Source: Chelatococcus reniformis
Lineage (GTDB): Bacteria > Pseudomonadota > Alphaproteobacteria > Rhizobiales > Beijerinckiaceae
Assembly (NCBI RefSeq): GCF_014640075.1
Contig: NZ_BMGG01000008.1
Span: 338,943 to 402,942 of the forward strand
Reading direction: 5' to 3'
Length of the DNA: 64,000 bases
The position numbers were made by a program, and so were the translations under genes. The notes under the pieces are model-generated. The model was not told where the DNA came from, did no database searches, and was given only the letters and a program-made list of their open reading frames with translations. Every line of letters starts with the position of its first letter. The first letter of the stretch is position 1. This document shows, one piece after another, positions 55,308-64,000 of the stretch.

Positions 55308-56222
55308 TCACCCGCCCTGCGCCAGCGTGACGGAGAAGCCGAAGCTGCGACTCTGCGTCGGCGCGACCTCGACGATGCCGGGTTTGGCGAACAGATCCGC
55401 CGGCTTCTGATCGGCGCCCGCGGGCCGGGCATCGTCGGCGTAACCCTGCCACGGCTCAATGCAGATGTAGGGGGCGCCGGCTCCCGGTTTGGTCCAGATC
55501 CCGAGGCTCGTCATCTCCGGGAAGTCCACGACGAGGGACGGCCCTCCCGGCGCACCATAGACGATGCGGCGGCTCGCCGTCTGCTTGAAGACGAGGGCCC
55601 CCGCGGCGAGCAGCGCGTCGGAGAGCGGCAACGTGCGGCCGATGACCGGGTTCGGCTCGGGCCGGGTCAACAGACCGTCCGCGTCTGGACGGACGACCGG
55701 CGCCGTCTCGTCCCTGTCGAAGGTGAGGGTGTGGGCGGCGCGCTCCGCGCCGTAGGGCAGCGGCCAGCAGAAGGCCGGATGGAAACCCAGCGAGAACGGC
55801 AGGGGCTTGCGGCCGGTGTTGGTCACGCTCGCGGTGACAGAGAGGGTGGAACCCGCCAGCGCGTAGGTGACATCCAGGCGGAACGGGAACGGATACACCG
55901 CCCGCGTCGCCTCGCTTTCGGTCAGCCGCAGGGTGGCCTGGTCGGAATGGCGCTCGACCAGGCTGAACTCGCTGCGGCGGGCAAAGCCATGCTGCGGGAG
56001 ACGGTAGACTTCTCGACCGATGCGGTAGGCCCCGCCGGCCAGCGCGCCGACGATGGGGAACAGAAGTGGCGCATGCCCGCTCCACACGGCGGGATCCCCG
56101 TTCCAGAGCAGATCGCGGCCGTCGCCGTCCCGCAGCACGACCATTTCGGCGCCGAGCGTGGCGACCTCCACGAACAGACCATCGGATTTGATCGAGATGC
56201 GATCGTCGTTGCTCGCCTGCAT
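55308..56222 (-). CDS. Aldose 1-epimerase family protein (LacX-like)
   Basis: This 304-residue galactose-mutarotase-fold protein has LLWNGDPAVWSGHAPLLFPI, LPQHGFARRSEF, SLGFHPAFCWPL and ICIEPWQGYADD, a pattern shared with LacX/YeaD-like proteins. It would interconvert anomers of a sugar or sugar phosphate. It is downstream of an MFS gene on the same strand (36 bp), which could be a sugar exporter. Confidence 0.88.
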   Translation of the reverse strand: MQASNDDRISIKSDGLFVEVATLGAEMVVLRDGDGRDLLWNGDPAVWSGHAPLLFPIVGALAGGAYRIGREVYRLPQHGFARRSEFSLVERHSDQATLRLTESEATRAVYPFPFRLDVTYALAGSTLSVTASVTNTGRKPLPFSLGFHPAFCWPLPYGAERAAHTLTFDRDETAPVVRPDADGLLTRPEPNPVIGRTLPLSDALLAAGALVFKQTASRRIVYGAPGGPSLVVDFPEMTSLGIWTKPGAGAPYICIEPWQGYADDARPAGADQKPADLFAKPGIVEVAPTQSRSFGFSVTLAQGG

Positions 56223-56258
56223 CGGATGTCACTCGCAGTGTGGAGTTGAACCAGTCGA

Positions 56259-57476
56259 TCACTTCCCCGCCAGCGCCGGTCGCACCGCCGGCGTGCGCCG
56301 GAGCGTCATCGTCGCGGCGAGCACGATCAGCCCGCCAGCGAACAGCAACAGCCAGATCGGGACGGCCATGGTGAGCAGCGCTGCGGCGAGGCCGGCCACG
56401 AAGAAAGCCAGCGCCGTCATCGCCGCGCCGATGCCGAGCGCCCAGCCCTGCTCATCGGCCGAGGCGGAATCGCTGATCAAGGCGAGCAGGCCGACGAAGG
56501 CCGGCAGGTTGGCGGCTGCGACGATGAACGCCAGCGCCCATTGCACGTGGACCGGCAGCGGCGCCGCGGCAACGAGGATGCCGATGCCGCAGGCCCAGCA
56601 GCCGATGGCGGCCACCCGCCTCTCGTCCTTCAACCGTGCCGCCAGCCCATTATAGACAACGGTCGTGCCGATGACGAAGCCAAGCCCCACGGTCCCCGAG
56701 AATAGGCCGAGCTCGAGCGAGGACAAGCCGTAGACCCGCTGCATGATGACCAGGATGTAGATGTAGTAGAGCGCAAAGCCGAGTTGGAACAACAGGAACG
56801 TCAGCGCCAGCGGACCGATGACGGGATGGCGCAACGCCCGCACGAAGAGCTCGACGGGGCGCCGCCAGCTCAACCGCAGTGGCCGCAGCACCCCGTCAGC
56901 CAGCGGCGCCAGGCCGATGAGCGCCAGCGCCGCGAGGCACAGCACCAGCGCAAAGGCCAGTGGCGCGCGCAGGTCCAGATGGCTCAGCGCGCCGCCCGCC
57001 ATCGGCCCGACCACCAGCCCGACGCAATTCACGAACACCACCATCGACAGATCCCGACCGCGCTCTTCGTCCGTCGACCTGTCCATCATCGCCGCCTGGG
57101 CGATGGGGCCGGTTCCCGCCATCAGTCCCGACATGAGTCGGCCGGCGAGGAAGAGGAGGAGCTCCCGCGTCTCCACCGCGAGCCACATCAACGCGTAGGC
57201 GACGGCAAGGCCAGCCATGCAGAGCATCAGCGTGCGCTTGCGCCCGAACGCATCCGACAGGTCGCCGAGCAGGCTCGCGCCGAAGAACATGCCAAGGGGG
57301 AATAACGAGAACGCGAGCGACAGATAAACCTCGCGCAGGGCCGGCCGGTAGATGCCGACCACCGCCGGATCGTGGAAGAGCGCCACGATGACCGGATACA
57401 TCAGCCCGAACGAGAAAATGTCGATGAAGACCGCCGCGAACAGCGGCAGCATGGCCTTGATACGCGGATCAAACAT
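56259..57476 (-). CDS. MFS transporter (TetA/sugar-efflux-like)
   Basis: This 405-residue protein has twelve hydrophobic segments, motif A FGASLLGDLSDAFGRKRTLM after helix 2, and MSGLMAGTGPIAQAAMM typical of drug:H+ antiporter-1 members. It is an inner-membrane exporter by likely class. Substrate unknown; co-oriented with the epimerase-like gene. Confidence 0.88.
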   Translation of the reverse strand: MFDPRIKAMLPLFAAVFIDIFSFGLMYPVIVALFHDPAVVGIYRPALREVYLSLAFSLFPLGMFFGASLLGDLSDAFGRKRTLMLCMAGLAVAYALMWLAVETRELLLFLAGRLMSGLMAGTGPIAQAAMMDRSTDEERGRDLSMVVFVNCVGLVVGPMAGGALSHLDLRAPLAFALVLCLAALALIGLAPLADGVLRPLRLSWRRPVELFVRALRHPVIGPLALTFLLFQLGFALYYIYILVIMQRVYGLSSLELGLFSGTVGLGFVIGTTVVYNGLAARLKDERRVAAIGCWACGIGILVAAAPLPVHVQWALAFIVAAANLPAFVGLLALISDSASADEQGWALGIGAAMTALAFFVAGLAAALLTMAVPIWLLLFAGGLIVLAATMTLRRTPAVRPALAGK

Positions 57477-57562
57477 CTCGTGGCCCCCGCCGGTGCGCGC
57501 AAGGTGCCCGTTCCGGGGAGCGGCGTCAAAGCGGCCGGCCCCAGTGCGCGCCGGGGCGTTCC

Positions 57563-58714
57563 TCAGGCTCCGAGGACCGGCACCGCGAACAGCCGCTGGG
57601 GCGTGGCGAAGCCGCGCAGCGAAAACGCGCCGAGCGGCGTCAGCTGCTCGGGCGCGTGGTGGGCGAACTCCTGGGAGGCGATGATGGGGTGGCCGAGATC
57701 CGCCGTCATCCCCTCGATGCGAGCCGCCAGGTTCACCGCCGGCCCGATGCAGGTGAAGTCGAGCCGGTTGCCACCGCCGACGTTGCCCCAGAGCACGTCA
57801 CCGAAGTGCAACGCCAGGCCGTGGCGAAGATCCGGCGCCTTGGCGGCCAGCTCCGCGCTGGCCTGGCGCGCCGCCCGCAGGGCAGCGGCGCACGTCGCCG
57901 CCGCAGCGGCCTCGACGCCCGCCGGAAAGATCGCCAGCAGCCCGTCACCCAGGAACTTCAGCACCTCGCCCCCATGCTCGGCGATCGCGGGCACCTGACA
58001 GTCGAAGTAGAGATTGAGGGTCGCCGTCAGCTCCGCCGGCGACAGGCGATCGGCGAGCGGCGTGAAGCCGCGCAGGTCCGACAGCCAGACGGCGGCCCGC
58101 ACGCTCTCCGTGTCACCGCGCCGAATGTGGCCCGCGAGAATGCGCGCGCCGGCGTTCCGGCCGACATAGGTGTCGAGCAGTGTCGTCGCCGTGCGCCGCA
58201 TGGCCCAGATCTCGGCCAGCCGCGCCAGCGGGGCCATGAGCGCCTCGAGGGCGGCGACCTGCGGGTCGGCGAACCCCTGGGGAGCCGCCGTCGCCCAGGT
58301 GCCGACCTGAACATCGCCATTGGTGAAGCGCAGCGGCATCGCCAGAAAGTCGGTGACACCCTGTTCGCGCAGATCCGCCAGGATGGGGAAGTCGAACGGG
58401 CAACCGGGATCGATCAGCCGCCGGCGCAGCCCCACGCCGGTGCGTCCCACGGCCGACACGGGGCTGTCGCGGAAGACGTCGCTGTCGCGGAAGGCCAGCG
58501 GCGCATCATTGATGCTCACGCCCTCGCCCGCCCGCCAGATCAGCGCCCGGCCCATGATGTCCGGATGCAGCATTTCCACGAAGGCCGCAGCTCGTGTCAG
58601 GGGCAGTCCGGCGGCCAGCAGCCGCTCGCAGGTGCCGGAAAGGACCTCCTCCGCCGCGGCAGCGCCAGGCGCGCCGGCGATCAGCCAGCGCATCACCGCC
58701 CCGGTGTCGGTCAC
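57563..58714 (-). CDS. Class III adenylate/guanylate cyclase with N-terminal GAF-like domain
   Basis: A GTG at 58714 preceded by GGGAGGCAGG gives 383 residues; an ATG at 58741 would add nine. Residues ~20-185 form a GAF-like sensor. The cyclase domain follows with metal Asp in VWLSDLRGFTPL, second Asp in LKFLGDGLLAIFP, and GPAVNLAARIEG. It is soluble. It is the second cyclase in the window and differs from the first in domain order. Confidence 0.88.
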   Translation of the reverse strand: MTDTGAVMRWLIAGAPGAAAAEEVLSGTCERLLAAGLPLTRAAAFVEMLHPDIMGRALIWRAGEGVSINDAPLAFRDSDVFRDSPVSAVGRTGVGLRRRLIDPGCPFDFPILADLREQGVTDFLAMPLRFTNGDVQVGTWATAAPQGFADPQVAALEALMAPLARLAEIWAMRRTATTLLDTYVGRNAGARILAGHIRRGDTESVRAAVWLSDLRGFTPLADRLSPAELTATLNLYFDCQVPAIAEHGGEVLKFLGDGLLAIFPAGVEAAAAATCAAALRAARQASAELAAKAPDLRHGLALHFGDVLWGNVGGGNRLDFTCIGPAVNLAARIEGMTADLGHPIIASQEFAHHAPEQLTPLGAFSLRGFATPQRLFAVPVLGA

Positions 58715-58843
58715 GCCTGCCTCCCGGCTGCGTCGGCGCATGGCGCCGACGCATGGCGTCCTTCCCGCAGGCGCCGCAGCGCTCCGTGCTCAAGGATGTG
58801 GAGCATCTCGATCCGACCGGACGATGCCATCCGATGAAACGAT

Positions 58844-58880
58844 GTCCGAGGCCCGGGGCCGATCCCGCCGGCCCTCGGAC
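58844..58880 (-). terminator. Probable transcription terminator of rpoD
   Basis: The arms GTCCGAGG and CCTCGGAC form a perfect stem with further GC pairing inside. It lies 10 bp beyond the rpoD stop in the direction of transcription. The following transcript bases (AUCGUUUCAUC) are only moderately U-rich. Confidence 0.45.
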
Positions 58881-58890
58881 CACGCCCGGA

Positions 58891-60897
<2,007 letters not shown>

Positions 60898-61457
60898 TCG
60901 CTCACGCTCCAACTTCGGCCGCAGTGCGCCTGCGGCATCGGGCGCTTTCGCGTCCCTCTGAATCAGGATGCATGCGGGGCGCACCGCCCCACATGCATCC
61001 TGACCGATGCACAACCTGCGGTATGAGCCCATTCGGTCCATGCCGCATCCCCGCAGCGGACCCAAGGTCCGGCCGCAGGCTCCGATCTACCCCTGGCCCC
61101 AGCACAGCAGGGCGGCGCAGGCCCCCTTGCCCGGCCACCCGATCCATGCTCGATACGCGAACGGATGTCGAATCGTCCGACAGGATATGGCGTCCGCCGA
61201 TCCGTTCCGACACCCCCTGGCCGGCGAAGCCGCGACCGGCTTCCTGGCGAGCAGGCCGCAGGGGCACCTCGTCCCGGACCAACCGCCGCCGGGCGCTTCC
61301 AGAATCTGTCCCGATCAGATGGGCCATCCGCGCGGACCATCCCCAACTCTTTGAATCTGGCTGGCTTCATTGCGAACGGGCGAGCCCGCTCGCTGCGAAG
61401 CGCTCTAGCCGCAAGAGAGTTAACCTCTCCTTGCGACGGTATGCCACCGACACTCCT
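60898..61457. other. dnaG-rpoD intergenic region
   Basis: It contains a long hairpin (60963-61003) and must hold the rpoD promoter(s). No gene was recognised; the frames that cross it lack family signatures. Confidence 0.6.
60963..61003 (-). promoter_or_regulatory. 18-bp stem hairpin upstream of rpoD
   Basis: The arms 60963-60980 and 60986-61003 pair at 17 of 18 positions (AGGATGCATG...CATGCATCCT) with a 5-base loop. It sits about 65 nt upstream of the rpoD start codon, so it may be in the rpoD leader RNA or terminate dnaG transcription. The function is not known. Confidence 0.6.
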
Positions 61458-63443
61458 TCATATACGCAGATGGCCGTGGTGACCGAAGCCGTCGATGTCG
61501 GCCTCCGTGCCCTCTAAAGAGGTAAGCTGCATCTTCACGTCCCGCAGCCAGGCGAGATTCGCCTCACTCTCGTCTTCGGCGAGCGCGCGCTCGGCTGCCC
61601 GCAGCTCGCTATTTAGCGCGCCGGCGCGGCGATGCAAGACCATGACTTGCCGCAGCATTTCCTCCGCGTCGGCCGGATCCGCCTCCGGATCGAGCGCCCA
61701 GGTGTCGCCCGGACGCAGCAGCAGCCGCAGACGGGTCAGCGCGTCCTCGAGCCCGGCCCGCCGCACCTGCGCCCGCAGCCGCTCGGCCAAGCCGTCGGCG
61801 GGGTCGGGCCCACCTTCGTCATGGTGCGAGGCAGCGCAGTCGATCAGCTGCGCGGCAAGCTTGCGTGTCTCGGCGCCGGTGAACTCGATCTCGGCGAGTT
61901 CTTCGCAGTGGCGGGCCAGCAAGCGCGGATGCGCCAGCAGAACCAGCAGAATCAACGCCTCGCGCGGCTCGTCCGCGGGCTTGGTCCGCAGGAAGAGCGG
62001 GTGGCGGGAGAGCGCCGCGCTGGCGCGCAAGGGCGCGCCGGCACCGACCGAGGTGCCCAAGCCCCGGCGGAAGCCGCCCGCGGCGGGGCGCGAATCACGT
62101 CCAGCCCGGCCCTGATTGTAGCCGGAGCGGCGTGTGGGCCCGCGCGAATCGGGAATCAGCGCCGCGATTCGGCCGTTCATCTCGGCGCGGTAGTGACGCC
62201 GCACCGTCTCATCCTGGATGGAGTTGATGATTTCCCGCACGCGATGCTCCAACGCTGCCCGTTGGTCGGGGGTATCGAGTGGCGTTGCCTCCGCTTCGCG
62301 CGCCCACAGCAGCTCGACCAGGGGGCGTGCCGCCGCCACGACGGCGCGGACCGCCGCCGCACCCCCGTCCCGTAGCAGGTCGTCGGGGTCCTGCCCCTCC
62401 GGCAGGAGGGCGAAGTTCACCGACTTGCCCGGCGTCAGCAGCGGCAGCGCCAGGTCGATGGCCCGATAGGCGGCGCGGCGCCCGGCCCTGTCGCCATCGA
62501 AGCAAAGCGTCGGCGCATCGGCTGCCCGCCAGAGCAGCCCGAGCTGTTCCTGCGTCAGCGCGGTTCCCAGCGGTGCGACCGCCTGCGGAAGCCCCGCCCG
62601 CGTCATGGCGATGACGTCCACATAGCCCTCCACCACCACGATGGCCGCCGTGTCGGCGGGGCCACTGCTCACCGGCCCGCCGCGAGCCGTCTTGCGCGCC
62701 TGATGGAAGTTGTAGAGCAGCGATCCCTTATGGAAGAGCGGCGTCTCGGGGCTATTCAGGTACTTTGGCTGCACGTCGGCCGCCATGGCCCGGCCGCCGA
62801 AGGCGACGATTCGGCCCCGAGCATCGGCGATGGGGAACATGACGCGGTCGCGGAACCGGTCATAGGGGACGGCGATGTCGTCGCCGCTGACCAAGAGTCC
62901 CGCATCGATCATCGGCTCGCGGCCGAAGCCCTTGCTCGCCAGATAGTCGCGCAGCGCGAAGCGGTCGGCAGGAGCATAGCCGAGGCGAAAGCGGCTGCGC
63001 ACGTCGGGCCCGAGCTCGCGGCCGTCGAGATAGGCGCGGGCGCGGCCGCCGCGGCTGCCGCCGAGCTCGGCTTCGAAGAAGGCCGCGGCCAGCTCGAGCG
63101 CCTCATGCAGCCCTTGCCGGCGCTCCTCGCGCCTGGCGTCATCCGCGGTGAGCTGCGGCAGGGCGATGCCGGCCTCGGCCGCCAATCGCTCCACCGCCTC
63201 GTTGAAGCTCAGCCCCTCCGTCTCCATGACGAAGGTAAAAATGTCGCCGTTCTTGCCCGACGAGAAATCGAAATAACGCTGCTTGTCGTCGTTGACGAAG
63301 AAGGACGGCGTCTTCTCCGCGTTGAATGGCGAAAGCCCCTTCCACTCACGCCCGGCCTTGATCAGCCGCACGCGCTTGCCGACCACCGCCGTCACCGGCA
63401 GCCGCATCTTGATCTCGTCGAGAATGGACGGAGGGAAACGCAT
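61458..63443 (-). CDS. dnaG: DNA primase with degenerate zinc-binding domain
   Basis: This 661-residue protein has the DnaG layout: CHC2-like N-terminal domain (1-~100), catalytic core with TOPRIM (VVVEGYVDVIAM, LCFDGDRAGRRAA) and a C-terminal helicase-binding domain. The four zinc ligands of the usual CxxH...CxxC are replaced by Ser38, Asn41, Asp59 and Ser62 (GLSPFNAEKTPSF, YFDFSSGKNGD). I recall the same loss in other Rhizobiales, so it is probably lineage-wide. It makes RNA primers at the replication fork. Confidence 0.97.
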   Translation of the reverse strand: MRFPPSILDEIKMRLPVTAVVGKRVRLIKAGREWKGLSPFNAEKTPSFFVNDDKQRYFDFSSGKNGDIFTFVMETEGLSFNEAVERLAAEAGIALPQLTADDARREERRQGLHEALELAAAFFEAELGGSRGGRARAYLDGRELGPDVRSRFRLGYAPADRFALRDYLASKGFGREPMIDAGLLVSGDDIAVPYDRFRDRVMFPIADARGRIVAFGGRAMAADVQPKYLNSPETPLFHKGSLLYNFHQARKTARGGPVSSGPADTAAIVVVEGYVDVIAMTRAGLPQAVAPLGTALTQEQLGLLWRAADAPTLCFDGDRAGRRAAYRAIDLALPLLTPGKSVNFALLPEGQDPDDLLRDGGAAAVRAVVAAARPLVELLWAREAEATPLDTPDQRAALEHRVREIINSIQDETVRRHYRAEMNGRIAALIPDSRGPTRRSGYNQGRAGRDSRPAAGGFRRGLGTSVGAGAPLRASAALSRHPLFLRTKPADEPREALILLVLLAHPRLLARHCEELAEIEFTGAETRKLAAQLIDCAASHHDEGGPDPADGLAERLRAQVRRAGLEDALTRLRLLLRPGDTWALDPEADPADAEEMLRQVMVLHRRAGALNSELRAAERALAEDESEANLAWLRDVKMQLTSLEGTEADIDGFGHHGHLRI

Positions 63444-63763
63444 GGGCTGTCTGCTGTGGCCCCTCGGCGGGACGATCGCAAGATCGGATCATGCCCGGTT
63501 CGGCCACGCCGCTCCACTGCGAGCTGCGTCTGCCTTTCCGGCAGTTGGAGCGCCGGCTCGGGCCTGCGGGTCGGGAGCCTCGGTGGACGCTCGCAGCTGC
63601 GAGGCGGCGCACGATCGCGGCAGCGACCTCGCGCCGACGGAGATATCCCCGGTTTTCCCAGTTATCCACAGCCGTCATACGATTGTCGCGGTCGCCAACC
63701 TGCGGGCCCACAACGGATCGGCCCTGCCGCCGGCGCGGCCAGACGTCGCCGCGCAGGCCTCAG
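63444..63763. other. Intergenic region upstream of dnaG
   Basis: It holds the dnaG promoter region and a consensus DnaA box (63662-63670). No gene was recognised. Confidence 0.55.
63662..63670 (+). promoter_or_regulatory. Consensus DnaA box
   Basis: TTATCCACA matches the DnaA-box consensus at all nine bases and lies about 220 bp upstream of the dnaG start. A single box suggests regulation of dnaG by DnaA rather than an origin; chance occurrence is possible. Confidence 0.5.
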
Positions 63764-64000
63764 TCAGCCGGCGCCCAGCTCGTGCTTTACCACGGCGCTC
63801 GCCTTGGCGAAGTCCATTTGGCCGGCATAGCTGCCCTTCAGGCTGGCAATGACCTTGCCCATGTCCTTGATCGACGCGGCGCCGGTCTCGGCGATCGCAG
63901 CCTTCACCGCAGCGAGGATTGCCGCCTCGTCCATCTGAGCCGGCAGGAAGCTCTCGACGACGATGATCTCCTCGCGCTCCTGCTGCTCAAGCTCGGCGCG
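63764..64000 (-). CDS. GatB/YqeY domain protein (5' end outside the window)
   Basis: The last 78 residues are visible and read to the edge: EIIVVESFLPAQMDEAAIL, SIKDMGKVIASLKGSYAGQM and DFAKASAVVKHELGAG. This is the YqeY/GatB-tail helical domain, linked to tRNA-dependent amidotransferases. It lies upstream of dnaG on the same strand, a frequent order in alphaproteobacteria. Confidence 0.9.
   Translation of the reverse strand, partial: RAELEQQEREEIIVVESFLPAQMDEAAILAAVKAAIAETGAASIKDMGKVIASLKGSYAGQMDFAKASAVVKHELGAG

Noticed and set aside
63444-63763. Replication origin near the DnaA box
   Set aside because: Only one consensus box was found, without an AT-rich unwinding element or origin-associated genes such as dnaA, dnaN or hemE.

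Overview
The window is high-GC bacterial chromosome. It most resembles an alphaproteobacterium of the Rhizobiales/Hyphomicrobiales. Three things support this: the order gatB/yqeY-like, dnaG, rpoD at the right end; a DnaG whose zinc-ribbon ligands are all replaced; and three copies of a two-palindrome intergenic element of the rhizobial RIME type. The species cannot be named from the sequence.

Layout. 0-5 kb: a truncated nitronate monooxygenase, an amino-acid/aromatic-type ABC binding protein, an acyl-CoA ligase and two small exported proteins. 5-14 kb: an FtsK-type DNA translocase with a very long acidic N-terminus, an MscS channel fused to a cyclic-nucleotide-binding-like domain, a ClC-type antiporter, and several envelope or stress proteins. 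14.2-19.7 kb: a less GC-rich block holding one operon, AAA ATPase - subtilisin-like protease - protein of unknown function. It is bounded by imperfect inverted repeats that look like tRNA T-arm ends. This is the best candidate for an undescribed (perhaps defence or conflict) system here. 19.8-28.8 kb: a catabolic region with a frameshifted 3-hydroxybenzoate-4-hydroxylase-like flavoprotein, LysR, MFS, cyclase, SDR and CoA ligase. 29-42 kb: an NDH-2-like flavoprotein, a secreted alpha/beta hydrolase, AraC regulators (one with a duplicated remnant), a FixJ-type regulator / receiver / PAS kinase set, a degenerate catalase-like protein, an SDR and an adenylate cyclase with TPRs.

42-54 kb is one coherent CoA-thioester degradation locus. 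It has a branched-chain-type ABC importer (binding protein, LivH, a fused LivM-LivG, LivF) with a nitroreductase. Next to it is a tightly overlapping operon (thiolase, two MaoC hydratases, SDR, PaaG-like hydratase/isomerase). A TetR regulator and a CoA ligase diverge from that operon. The likely logic is import of a carboxylic acid, activation to CoA, beta-oxidation-like cleavage, and TetR control. 54-58.7 kb holds a small membrane protein, a 2OG-Fe(II) oxygenase, an epimerase-like protein, an MFS exporter and a second adenylate cyclase. The right end (58.8-64 kb) is housekeeping: rpoD, dnaG and gatB/yqeY.

Paired copies of a palindromic REP-like repeat occur at 2.3, 47.7 and 54 kb, each beside a transport or CoA module. 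No rRNA gene, intact tRNA, CRISPR array, transposase or integrase was seen.
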